Assembly (NCBI GenBank): GCA_964427425.1
Contig: CAYRUD010000011.1
Location: forward strand, 93,724 to 157,723
Direction: 5' to 3'
Source of the DNA: CAYRUD01 sp964427425
Lineage (GTDB): Bacteria; Chlamydiota; Chlamydiia; Chlamydiales; FEN-1388
Length of the DNA: 64,000 nt
The first letter of the stretch is position 1. Every line of letters begins with the position of its first letter. Positions 1 through 8,406 of the stretch are shown here, piece by piece. The notes under the pieces were generated by a model, which did not search any database, was not told the origin of the DNA, and saw only the letters and a program-made list of their open reading frames with translations. Position numbers and translations under genes: made by a program.

Positions 1-2
1 AT

Positions 3-1886
3 GATGAGTCAGGGTTGATGTTATTTTCTTTCTTGTCCTTGCATGACAGCGAGGATGCAGAGCAAGATTTTTCTCTTAATGGCTTTGATGAGCCTCTTCA
101 TAATGATGACCAGACTGATGAATCAATTCCTTTAAAGATAAAGCTTTCTTCGAAGCTCTTGGAGGTTCTAAAAGAGATTCTCCAGCCCTCAGAAGAGACC
201 GTTCAGCTTCAAGCGAGTATCTATTGTGAGAGCTTCTCTTCTTTTGAATGCGTTGAAATCATCGAGACACTTCCCACAATAGACATGAAAAGGTGTTTTG
301 CTAAGCATATGCTCATTGAAGCAATTACGAGAGGGGGTTCTCATGTCTATCAAATTCTTGAGAAAACTTTGGAATTATACGGTGGTGGGAAAGAGGCTTT
401 CTTATTCAACAGGATTTTAGAGCTTCTTTCTACAAAGCAAAAGAGGGTAGAGCATCTCTATAGTCTTGCGTTTCTTATAACAAGTACGTCTGACAGCCCT
501 TTGATTGAGAAGTTTATTGAGCCCTTTGCTCGATTCTTAACAACACATGTTGGAAAAACCATCGTAGCTGAAGATAATAAATCTCTAATCACTCTTAGCG
601 CATTCGTAGATATTTATAAAAATCCTGAGTTTCTCCGCTTCTTTTTTGAGAAGAAGTATCTCAAGAGTTATTCAGAGCACATGATCTTCAAGCATCAGCA
701 AATTATTTCAATACTTCGCGATTACTACATAGAAACCTTAAAGGCATACTCTCTCGAGATAAATATTACGTATTCTCATTTGAAAGAAATAGAGAAGCAT
801 ATTGAAGAAGCTGTAGCAATACAAAAGAATAAGTTTGAATTAGTAGCAGAGATGTATGAGCCGATTCTTTCCTTAACCGCTCACATTCTAAAAGGTGAGT
901 ACGGTGTATATGTAAAGAATAAATGCCTTCAGGGAAGCTATAGTAAAAAATTTGAACGAGCGTTTATTCGTCTTCTGCTCATACATATCGTGCGAAAGGA
1001 GATAAAGATTCCGTCGTTCGTACAGCCAACATCAGACATGATTAATTATATAAAAGAGTATACGAGTGAACAGATTGAAAATATGTTCCGTGTCCTTCAA
1101 GAAGATTGTCTTGATGATGTTATTGATTCTATTCTTAAAAAAATAGCTTCTATTGAAAGCAAGGTAGATGAATTCAATGTAAGAATGAGTCTTTTCGCGA
1201 AAGAAAATGCGGAGCTTCACTTAAGTCAAATTTCGAAAAGGACTGTAGCAGGTAGTAGCAAAACGGAGACCCTATTAAGAGATTTGGGCTTGTGGGTTGA
1301 CCCATTCATTTTCAAGCCTTTTTTGAGAGATGTTTTCTCGAATTATGTTCTAAGCCATGAAAATATTCTGAATCAATTAGCCTCTTTCTCTCAGTTCATG
1401 GGAGATGAAGAATTTATTAGCTATTTACTGGATTTACAATCGAAATCCCTTAGAGCGAAATATTTATCTGCTTTCTTTTATGAAATTATCTGCCACAAAT
1501 CTAAAGATGAAATGTCTCCACTGTTCTCCTTATATCTTGATCTGATGCCTGCTGAGGATATTCTTGATTCATTAGAAGAGATAGCTCAGATTATCTTAAC
1601 GAGAGAGGATGAGGTTGGAGAAAAGGTCGAGGACACCATCTCTGACAAAGACTTTGAAAAGTTAATCGAGGAAGGCGGCGATGAGTGTCAGATTGATTTT
1701 AAGAATCTACAGCCGTGGTTTTCTAAAGTTGAAATCGTGATTGGATTTGTAGCACTCGTATTTAAAAAGGTACCTGATTTGAGAGATAACTCTACGGCAC
1801 TTAGCTCTATTGTTAATCGACTTGTCCAACGAGGGCATTTACAAGAGGCTCTTTATACTTGCTCTCTCATAGATCAGATGAGATGA
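3..1886 (+). CDS. Unknown large helical protein, 5' end cut by window edge
   Basis: I do not recognise this protein. The frame is open to the left edge (codons read from position 3), so the true start may lie outside; inside the window the first start codons are TTG at 15 and ATG at 18. From position 15 it has 623 residues, predicted mainly helical, acidic at the N-terminus (residues 10-40), with no signal peptide or membrane segment. Leu/Ile/Phe-rich helices alternate with charged stretches through the whole length, as in alpha-solenoid or effector-type proteins. A weak resemblance to RasGAP signatures (TRGGS at 105-109 and FIRLLL at 317-322) was considered; the spacing between them is about twice that in known RasGAPs, so I do not assign it. 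A rho-independent terminator follows directly. Confidence 0.75.
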   Translation, partial: DESGLMLFSFLSLHDSEDAEQDFSLNGFDEPLHNDDQTDESIPLKIKLSSKLLEVLKEILQPSEETVQLQASIYCESFSSFECVEIIETLPTIDMKRCFAKHMLIEAITRGGSHVYQILEKTLELYGGGKEAFLFNRILELLSTKQKRVEHLYSLAFLITSTSDSPLIEKFIEPFARFLTTHVGKTIVAEDNKSLITLSAFVDIYKNPEFLRFFFEKKYLKSYSEHMIFKHQQIISILRDYYIETLKAYSLEINITYSHLKEIEKHIEEAVAIQKNKFELVAEMYEPILSLTAHILKGEYGVYVKNKCLQGSYSKKFERAFIRLLLIHIVRKEIKIPSFVQPTSDMINYIKEYTSEQIENMFRVLQEDCLDDVIDSILKKIASIESKVDEFNVRMSLFAKENAELHLSQISKRTVAGSSKTETLLRDLGLWVDPFIFKPFLRDVFSNYVLSHENILNQLASFSQFMGDEEFISYLLDLQSKSLRAKYLSAFFYEIICHKSKDEMSPLFSLYLDLMPAEDILDSLEEIAQIILTREDEVGEKVEDTISDKDFEKLIEEGGDECQIDFKNLQPWFSKVEIVIGFVALVFKKVPDLRDNSTALSSIVNRLVQRGHLQEALYTCSLIDQMR

Positions 1887-1893
1887 AACAACG

Positions 1894-1920
1894 AAAGGCC
1901 CTTTATTAAAAAGGGCTTTT
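1894..1920 (+). terminator. Rho-independent terminator after the first gene
   Basis: GCCCTT (1898-1903) pairs with AAGGGC (1911-1916) around a 7-base loop, followed by TTTT and preceded by an A-rich arm. It lies between the plus-strand gene ending at 1886 and the convergent gene ending at 1926, so it can act in both directions. Confidence 0.7.
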
Positions 1921-1925
1921 CCACT

Positions 1926-2867
1926 TTAAAGAGGCTTTATCAGGCAAAGAGTCATAAAGAGAGGAAACTCTTTTCTTGCGCGGTTTTCCCAACGAGCGCT
2001 TGCTCCATAGCTAGTCTTCGGTGAGCACCACTCTTCAATTCTTTCGATATTGAGTCCAGCATCAGAGATCATTTTTGTATAGTCGCAGAGTGGAACATGA
2101 TAGGACCAAGTAGTTGTCGTGTCCTGTTCTGATTTCTCTTTTCCAGGATGTGTAATGATAGGAATCTCTTGCGGTGTCATGTATGCAGAGACTTTTCTCA
2201 CCTGCGTTTTTGTTCCCTCATCAAAACCCCAGCGAGTTTGTCTTGGAATCCGAAAATAGGGGTGGTTGATCACAAAGATGGCTCTGCCGCCTGGCTTTAA
2301 ACAGCGAAACGTCTCTTGAAAAACTGCTTCGGGAGTTTTCATGTTTTGCAGCGCGAGGATTGAGACGATGTATGTGAACTCATTGTCTGGACACACAGCT
2401 TTTGGCCATGGAGCTTGAGTGAGATCATGAACCGCGAATGTTCTCTTCGACTCTTTTCCTTTGCTTTTTTCATGATCATAATAGCTTTTTGCTAATTGGA
2501 TGAGTGGCTTTGCAAGGTCGACGCCTGTATATGAGACATTCTTAGGTATTTGACGCGCGAATACTCCTTGGCCACAGCCAACATCGAGTACTTTATCTCC
2601 TGATGTGAGCTTCATAATCTCTGAAAGGCGGGGGAAAATGAGCTCTTGGTGATAGTAGTGCCCTTTTTCTCCAACGATGGAATCATACCACTGCCCCGCG
2701 CGCGTCCATGAGGTGTCTTTCATCTGTGGTTTATATTCAGCTTCACGAATGGGAGATAGCTTAGATTGAGGTTTCTTAATGCTGAATGTTCGTTTCTCAG
2801 TACTCTTAAATGACTTTTTCTTTTCGTGTGAAGGTCGTGAATGATGATCGAATGAATGTGGCGGCAT
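1926..2867 (-). CDS. Class I SAM-dependent methyltransferase (Methyltransf_11-like)
   Basis: This 313 aa protein is probably cytoplasmic and transfers a methyl group from S-adenosylmethionine; the substrate is unknown. Residues 93-101 (VLDVGCGQG) are the SAM-binding glycine loop, followed by the acidic GVD strand end, an HDL segment and the post-motif LKPGGRAIFVI typical of the Methyltransf_11/UbiE type. An N-terminal tail of about 50 residues rich in Lys, His and Ser precedes the fold and is unusual for the family. No good Shine-Dalgarno sequence sits before the ATG at 2867. It is transcribed in the same direction as nrdA, but the strong nrdA terminator at 2951-2987 separates the two, so it is probably its own unit. 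Confidence 0.85.
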   Translation of the reverse strand: MPPHSFDHHSRPSHEKKKSFKSTEKRTFSIKKPQSKLSPIREAEYKPQMKDTSWTRAGQWYDSIVGEKGHYYHQELIFPRLSEIMKLTSGDKVLDVGCGQGVFARQIPKNVSYTGVDLAKPLIQLAKSYYDHEKSKGKESKRTFAVHDLTQAPWPKAVCPDNEFTYIVSILALQNMKTPEAVFQETFRCLKPGGRAIFVINHPYFRIPRQTRWGFDEGTKTQVRKVSAYMTPQEIPIITHPGKEKSEQDTTTTWSYHVPLCDYTKMISDAGLNIERIEEWCSPKTSYGASARWENRARKEFPLFMTLCLIKPL

Positions 2868-2950
2868 ATTAAAAGAGGCTTTTCGTGAATTTTTGTTGAA
2901 TCAGCTATTATGATAGTCGCTTTTCAAATCAAACACAAGAAATTGACCAT

Positions 2951-2987
2951 GAAAAAAAGTAAGGCCATACAGGGAACTGTATGGCCT
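2951..2987 (-). terminator. Rho-independent terminator downstream of nrdA
   Basis: A perfect 11-base stem (2962-2972 with 2977-2987, arm AGGCCATACAG) with a 4-base loop is followed on the minus strand by TAC and seven T residues (+ strand A run at 2952-2958). It sits about 30 bases after the nrdA stop codon. Confidence 0.88.
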
Positions 2988-3015
2988 GGCTCTTCATAAC
3001 AGACTGTGAAATCTG

Positions 3016-6000
3016 TTACTGGCATGACTCGCAATCAGGATTTAGAAGAGAGCATGCTTTAGGACCTGTTGAAAGTCCAGGCATGGCATCATTGAAGCTC
3101 TTCTGGCTTAATGAGATATCTTCAATCTCTTTTGTCTTTCTCTTGATATCCAAGCTTGCGTCTTCGATATCGGAAGCTGACTTGTTCTTGAGATAGTAGG
3201 TTGTTTTAAGACCCATTTTCCAAGCCATCAGATAGATTGTCGAGAGAAGCTTCTCATCAGGTCTATCAAGGAAGAGGTTGATAGATTGCGACTGATCGAT
3301 CCACTTTTGGCGGACAGCGGCAGAGCGCAAGAGCCATTTTTGATCGATCTTAAATGCTGTCTTAAATTGGATCTTTATCCACTCAGGGATCGATTCCATC
3401 TCATCAATTTCGCCTTTATGATACTTCAGCTCTTCGAGCATATCTTTGCTCCAAAGACCTTGCTGTTTTAATGCATTCGCAAGGAGCGGAGTAATGCACA
3501 TAAATTCGCCAGACAAGTTAGACTTGCTGTAGATATGGCGAAAATCTGGCTCGATACATGCGGAGCATCCCATAATATTGGAGATAGTAGCGGTTGGAGC
3601 GATAGCCAAGACGTTTGAGTTTCTCATACCGTTCTTAGCGATACGCTCACGAAGCTCTCCCCATGGCATCAAGCTTTGACGTGACACGTCAATTGCGATT
3701 CCACGCTCTTTTTCAAGGAGTTCGAGTGTATCAAGTGGCATCATGCCTCTATCCCACTTAGATCCCTTGAAGGACTCATATGTTCCCTTCTCTTTTGCAA
3801 GCAAGCATGATGCGTTATAGGCATGCCATGCAATGAACTCCATCATTTCATCGGCGAGCGCGACCATCTTCTCTGACTCGAATGGAACTCTCATCAGGTG
3901 AAGTGTGTCTTGCCATCCCATCAATCCTAAACCAATAGGGCGGTGGCGCATGTTTGCCTGACGAGCAGGAAGAGTTGGATAGAAGTTAATATCGATCACA
4001 TTATCGAGCATTCGGACAGCGATTTGGACTGTCTTTGCAAGCTCATCTTTGTCGATAGTTCCATCTTGTCTGACAAATGCGGACAAGTTAATGGATCCCA
4101 AGTTACATACAAAGTGCTCTTCATCCGAGTTATTCAGCGTGATCTCAGTACAGAGGTTCGAGTTGTGGACAACTCCAACGTGGTCTTGAGGTGAGCGGAT
4201 GTTGCATGGATCCTTGAATGTAATCCATGGGTGGCCTGTCTCGAAGATGGTGCTGAGCATCTTCTTCCAAAGAGTTGATGCACGGACTTTCTTTCCGTAG
4301 ATCTTTCCTTCTTCTGCAAGGCGCTCATAGTGCTCATATCGCTCATTGAACTTTTTGCCGTAGCATTCATGAAGATCTGGCACTTCATTTGCTCTAAAGA
4401 GTGTCCAATCTTGACCTTTGATCGCGCGGATGATGAAGAGGTCAGGAATCCAGTTAGCTGTATGCATATCATGGGTTCTTCGTCTTTCATCACCGACGTT
4501 CTTTCTCAAGTCGAGGAACTCTTCGATGTCATTATGCCATGTTTCGAGATAGCAGCAGACAACGCCACGGCGTTTTCCTCCCTGGTTAACAGCGACTGCT
4601 GTATCGTTCATGATCTTTAAGAATGGAACGATACCTAAGCTCTCGCCGTTTGTTCCGCGGATGTGGGACCCCATACCTCGAACAGGTGTGAAGTCAACTC
4701 CCAAGCCGCCTGCATATTTTGAGAGGTGAGCACAGTTCATGAACGTTCCGAAAATACCAGTTGGATATGGTTGGTTATTTTCGTTCGACTTGATTGTTCC
4801 AATATCATCTGAAGCTGTCAGGCCGTAGCAGGACGACAACTGTGGACGCATTGTGCCCGAGTTAAAGAGTGTAGGTGTACTCGAGCAATAGCGCTTGCTG
4901 GTATAGAGATTGTAGAAAGTAAGAGCGGACTCTTCCTTTTCTTTCTCATTGTATGAGATACCCATAGCGACGCGCATCCACATATATTGAGGAAGCTCGA
5001 TTCTTCTCTTTCCTCTCTTGTCGATGATCGGGGTTGAGTTCTTCGAAACAGTCTCTTCGTAGCGCTCGTGAAGAAGATAACGATCATAGAGAGTCATGAT
5101 GCCGAGGAAGTCGAACTTCAAGTCGGCCATAGGGTTGATCTTCTGCGCGAGTGCTTTGATATCGAATTTCTTGAGCTCAGGGCTTAAGAGTCCGAGCTCA
5201 ATACCGCGATTAATGTATTTCGGGAAGCCGTCTTCGTGAGCTTTCTTCAATTTACCAATACCATCCTCGACTCTCCAGTCGAGAATTTCTTCATAAATAT
5301 AGGTAAGAAGAATGCGAGCTGCAAAGAAGCGAAACTCAGGATCAAACTCAATAAGGCTACGAGCATTTAAAAGAACGGTCATCATTTGTTCTTTTGGAGA
5401 GAGCTCTATGAACAAAGAAGCTGACATGCGATGAGCAATCTCTTCTTTAGATAAAGAGAGAGTCAAATCGAGCATGGCAAACTCGATACGAGCCATAAGG
5501 CTTGGAGTGACGATCTCAGGGAGAACGACAGGTTGAATCTCTGTTTGAGCTTTGAGATTTCTTAAGCGAGTGCGCTCTGCTCTATAGTTGGCAAATCGCT
5601 TTGCTGTCTCATGGTATCCCATGTCGTTCAGCGTGCGCTCGATTGAATCTTGAATTTCTTCGATGTGAATAATGTCGCGGCCAGAACTTGTAATCTCATG
5701 GATTACCTTCTGCGAGACGACATTCGCTCTTTGCCCAGCCTCTTGCCGATCAGCTTCTTCAATGTCGAGGGTGACATTTGAGTCTTGGAGCGCCTCTGCC
5801 AAGAAAGCTTTATAGATAGCGTTGAATATTTTCTCAGGATTCCACTGAGCCTTTTTGCCGTTTCGGCGTAAGACTTCTAGTTTCTTTGCTGTGTCATGGC
5901 GACGTTGCTTCTGAATTCTATAGAGAAGGTATCCTTTAGCGGCGAGGGTTTCGCCTTCTTCGAGGAGGCAGTTTTCGCAGATCTCGTGGACTTCTTCGCT

Positions 6001-6318
6001 ATTAACGATATTCTTAGAAGAAGATGCGAGTTTTATGAGTGCGCAGTTAACGGCGGAGACAACTTTAAATTGAGTCTCATGATTGAATATTTCAATCGGA
6101 TTCAAAATTCCGCGGGCGAGTCTATCATCGGCAACAGCTGCACCAATTGCTCTCAAAATCTTCTCTGGTCGGCACTCTGAGATTCCCTTTGTCCCCTGAA
6201 TCTTTGGCAGATTGGTAGGGATGATAAGATTTTGAACAAGTTTCTCCCAGGGAAGCGTTGGCTTAAGAGCCTTAGGAGTTTCTACAAAGATACGGATGTC
6301 TTGTACAGTTGGAGCCAT
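3016..6318 (-). CDS. nrdA: Ribonucleoside-diphosphate reductase large subunit with two N-terminal ATP cones
   Basis: This is the alpha subunit of class I ribonucleotide reductase, which reduces NDPs to dNDPs together with NrdB. At 1100 aa it is far longer than the E. coli protein (761 aa) and close to chlamydial NrdA. Two ATP-cone-like regulatory domains are visible at about residues 45-140 and 150-250, and a third degenerate one may lie near 290-345. The catalytic core follows: Cys497 in SSCYGL, the NLCTEI motif at 721-726 (Asn721, Cys723, Glu725) and Cys738, equivalent to the redox and thiyl cysteines. The C-terminal redox tail ends in Cys1096-x-x-Cys1099. nrdB lies upstream on the same strand, 497 bases away and with a hairpin between, so separate transcripts are likely. 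Confidence 0.97.
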   Translation of the reverse strand: MAPTVQDIRIFVETPKALKPTLPWEKLVQNLIIPTNLPKIQGTKGISECRPEKILRAIGAAVADDRLARGILNPIEIFNHETQFKVVSAVNCALIKLASSSKNIVNSEEVHEICENCLLEEGETLAAKGYLLYRIQKQRRHDTAKKLEVLRRNGKKAQWNPEKIFNAIYKAFLAEALQDSNVTLDIEEADRQEAGQRANVVSQKVIHEITSSGRDIIHIEEIQDSIERTLNDMGYHETAKRFANYRAERTRLRNLKAQTEIQPVVLPEIVTPSLMARIEFAMLDLTLSLSKEEIAHRMSASLFIELSPKEQMMTVLLNARSLIEFDPEFRFFAARILLTYIYEEILDWRVEDGIGKLKKAHEDGFPKYINRGIELGLLSPELKKFDIKALAQKINPMADLKFDFLGIMTLYDRYLLHERYEETVSKNSTPIIDKRGKRRIELPQYMWMRVAMGISYNEKEKEESALTFYNLYTSKRYCSSTPTLFNSGTMRPQLSSCYGLTASDDIGTIKSNENNQPYPTGIFGTFMNCAHLSKYAGGLGVDFTPVRGMGSHIRGTNGESLGIVPFLKIMNDTAVAVNQGGKRRGVVCCYLETWHNDIEEFLDLRKNVGDERRRTHDMHTANWIPDLFIIRAIKGQDWTLFRANEVPDLHECYGKKFNERYEHYERLAEEGKIYGKKVRASTLWKKMLSTIFETGHPWITFKDPCNIRSPQDHVGVVHNSNLCTEITLNNSDEEHFVCNLGSINLSAFVRQDGTIDKDELAKTVQIAVRMLDNVIDINFYPTLPARQANMRHRPIGLGLMGWQDTLHLMRVPFESEKMVALADEMMEFIAWHAYNASCLLAKEKGTYESFKGSKWDRGMMPLDTLELLEKERGIAIDVSRQSLMPWGELRERIAKNGMRNSNVLAIAPTATISNIMGCSACIEPDFRHIYSKSNLSGEFMCITPLLANALKQQGLWSKDMLEELKYHKGEIDEMESIPEWIKIQFKTAFKIDQKWLLRSAAVRQKWIDQSQSINLFLDRPDEKLLSTIYLMAWKMGLKTTYYLKNKSASDIEDASLDIKRKTKEIEDISLSQKSFNDAMPGLSTGPKACSLLNPDCESCQ

Positions 6319-6731
6319 AACAGGATGCCACTCTTCAATTTTTTTTCAGTCTTTGACATGTCTTCCTTCGAACCCTACTTCTTTCCGTGAGGAAAAAGAT
6401 AAGATCTCTGAAGGATGTGTCACGCTTACACGTGCAACTTCTCTACATTCGGCTCCTTCATGTTTTGGGGAGCTTACATTTGAGAGGCTAAAGGTTTGCT
6501 TGTAAATGAAGAGACTGCGAGACCTCAAGAAATTTTTAAAATAATTTCTCTTTTCTCGTAAGTCGCTCTTCTTCAGTAGCTTGTTTCTTGTCGATGCAAA
6601 AAGGCAATTTCAACCTATGCGTTTTACTCTCGATAAGCGTTTGAACAAGCACTTATATATATAATGTAATAATACTTCAGTCGACTCGATCGAATGGGAA
6701 GTCGTATTCTCGAATATGCCTTAAGAGAAAG
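6319..6731. other. Non-coding spacer between nrdB and nrdA
   Basis: No supported gene here. The stretch presumably holds the nrdA promoter (minus strand). An AT-rich block at 6651-6670 resembles a promoter or NrdR-box core, but its symmetry is too poor to call. Confidence 0.5.
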
Positions 6732-6761
6732 CGCCTCTTCTCTTTCAGGAGAGTAGAGGCG
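6732..6761 (-). terminator. Hairpin terminator between nrdB and nrdA
   Basis: CGCCTCT (6732-6738) pairs with AGAGGCG (6755-6761), with an inner CTCT/GAGAG stem. On the minus strand it lies about 55 bases after the nrdB stop and is followed by a T-rich stretch; on the plus strand it is followed by GTTTTC. It implies nrdB and nrdA are not one simple operon. Confidence 0.7.
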
Positions 6762-6815
6762 GTTTTCTTCATTATTTAAGGCTTTTAGCACGAGTAGAAG
6801 GTAAGAGGAGTATTC

Positions 6816-7943
6816 TTACAATTCGATACCTTCAAACAATTCATCTTCGTTCTTCACTTCTTGAAGGTTCGAGACTTTACCGTATTCTGTAACTCGTGTC
6901 TCAAAGAAGTTTTCATTCTTCTTGAGATAGATAATTTCCGCAGACCATGGGAATGGGTTGTCGAGAATGATGTTTCCGCGACCATCGTCAATTGGATCCC
7001 ATCCGAGGGCGAGAAGTCGTCTGTTCGCATTGTAACGAACGAACTTCTTGATCTCATCAGGTGAGAGGCCTGCAATTGGTTGTGGAAGGATGTCGTCAAC
7101 GAATTGGATTTCGCTCGCAATACCTTCTTTCATAAACTCGATGAGCTCGGCTTTGAACTCTGGAGACAAAATATCTGGGTTCTCTTCAATGAGGGCCAAG
7201 AAGATTCGTCGTCCTAACTCAATGTGGTTTGACTCATCTCTCATTGTGTAGCGGAACATCTGTCCGATACCTGGCATTTTACCGTTTCTCATTAAGTGAA
7301 GAATTGGCAAGAAGAGGCCGTAGAACTGTGTTCCTTCCATGATTTGGGTGATACCAAAGATGGTCTTTGCCAAGAGTCTCTTATTCTCTGTAATGCTGAG
7401 ATCTAAGTCACGACGCATTTGCGGTAAATGCTTAGTAACGAGATCATTCTTTTTAATAATAGATGGCATCGAGAGGAAGAGTGCTGTCATTTCATGTGGG
7501 TTGATTCCCAATGAGGAGATCATGTAGAGCAAAGACTCTGTATGAATGTTCTCTTCTTGAACGTGACGGCCAACAGCCATTTTCAATTCAGGGGCTGTTA
7601 AGCTTTCTCTGATAACAGTTTGAGCGCAATCACCGACAATGCCTTCAGCGGAGCAGAAGTAACCAATACCAAATCGAATGATATTTCTTTCAAGCTCGCT
7701 CAACATGCGTGAGTCATTCCACTGCTGGACGTCATCAAACATTGGAATTTCTTGAGGAAGCCAGTGGTTTGCTTCCATCTGTCGGTACAACTCATATGCC
7801 CATGGATATTTTAAAGGCATAACATTGAATTCCGGGCTATTTCGTCCGCAGATAACTCGCTTGCCTTCAAAGGCTGCTTTGGCGTGTGCTTTGCTGAGCA
7901 CGAATCGACGTCCACCGACTTCGTATTCAAAAGTGTCTGACAT
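6816..7943 (-). CDS. nrdB: Ribonucleotide reductase small subunit, tyrosine-less (subclass Ic-like, Leu at the radical site)
   Basis: This 375 aa beta subunit houses the dimetal centre that starts the radical for NrdA. The six metal ligands can be placed: Glu100, Glu131, His134, Glu203, Glu237 and His240. The residue corresponding to E. coli Tyr122 (four after the first His) is Leu138 in the string HTESLL; in Chlamydia trachomatis it is Phe127. The first ligand is Glu, as in C. trachomatis (Glu89), not the Asp of E. coli. This fits subclass Ic, which uses a Mn/Fe cofactor instead of a tyrosyl radical. The start at 7943 has an AAGGAG Shine-Dalgarno about 9 bases upstream. The C-terminus is acidic and ends with hydrophobic residues, as needed to dock on the alpha subunit. 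Confidence 0.96.
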   Translation of the reverse strand: MSDTFEYEVGGRRFVLSKAHAKAAFEGKRVICGRNSPEFNVMPLKYPWAYELYRQMEANHWLPQEIPMFDDVQQWNDSRMLSELERNIIRFGIGYFCSAEGIVGDCAQTVIRESLTAPELKMAVGRHVQEENIHTESLLYMISSLGINPHEMTALFLSMPSIIKKNDLVTKHLPQMRRDLDLSITENKRLLAKTIFGITQIMEGTQFYGLFLPILHLMRNGKMPGIGQMFRYTMRDESNHIELGRRIFLALIEENPDILSPEFKAELIEFMKEGIASEIQFVDDILPQPIAGLSPDEIKKFVRYNANRRLLALGWDPIDDGRGNIILDNPFPWSAEIIYLKKNENFFETRVTEYGKVSNLQEVKNEDELFEGIEL

Positions 7944-8352
7944 GCCCGAAACTCCTTAGTTGATCTTCACTCTTGCTAACTTAATCTTTACTGGTTCCTC
8001 TTTTACTTCTAGAGGATACTGTGTAATAGGGTTTACTGCTGCTGCTACTTGTCTCTTCAAGTAACTTTATTCAAATGCGTATAGCTGAAGACTATATTCA
8101 AAACTCTCTTTTACTCAGTATTCTACACTTACACAGCTCATCATAACGAGACGATGATCAGGTAAGATGGTTTTGCGAGAGTATATATTGATGTTACATT
8201 CAAAACTGGCTAAGAGGTGTTTCCTAGCAAAGCGAGAAATGCAGTAAATGTGGCTGGATCTTAGCATATATTCCAGTTTTTGGGGGAATAGGCTTGATAG
8301 GATGAATGCTAATTTGTGGTAGTCGATTTATAATGAGGCGATTGTGGCAGCG
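7944..8352. other. Non-coding spacer upstream of nrdB
   Basis: No gene supported. The nrdB promoter (minus strand) should lie here; several TTGAAT-like and TATA-like words occur near 8050-8110 but none forms a convincing spaced pair. Short open frames lack a ribosome site. Confidence 0.5.
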
Positions 8353-8385
8353 AAAAATTCTATCTGGGGTCTTGATTGACCCCAG
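8353..8385 (-). terminator. Rho-independent terminator after the PutP-like gene
   Basis: A perfect 8-base stem CTGGGGTC (8364-8371) with GACCCCAG (8378-8385) and 6-base loop is followed on the minus strand by ATAGAATTTTT. It lies about 20 bases after the stop codon at 8407. Confidence 0.85.
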
Positions 8386-8406
8386 GTGGGATGGTGTGGG
8401 TTTAAA

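Noticed and set aside
3..1886. Possible RasGAP domain in the first gene (TRGGS at residues 105-109 as arginine finger, FIRLLL at 317-322 like FLRFINPA)
   Set aside because: The two motifs are about 210 residues apart against about 115 in known RasGAPs, and the invariant Pro-Ala of the second motif is missing. Appealing next to a RasGEF protein 50 kb away but not supported.
2981..5087. Several 60-120 codon frames inside the nrdA region on both strands
   Set aside because: They are antisense or shifted-frame shadows of a clearly coding nrdA.
6651..6670. NrdR-box-like AT-rich near-palindrome upstream of nrdA
   Set aside because: Symmetry fails at several positions in the core and it is more than 330 bases from the nrdA start.
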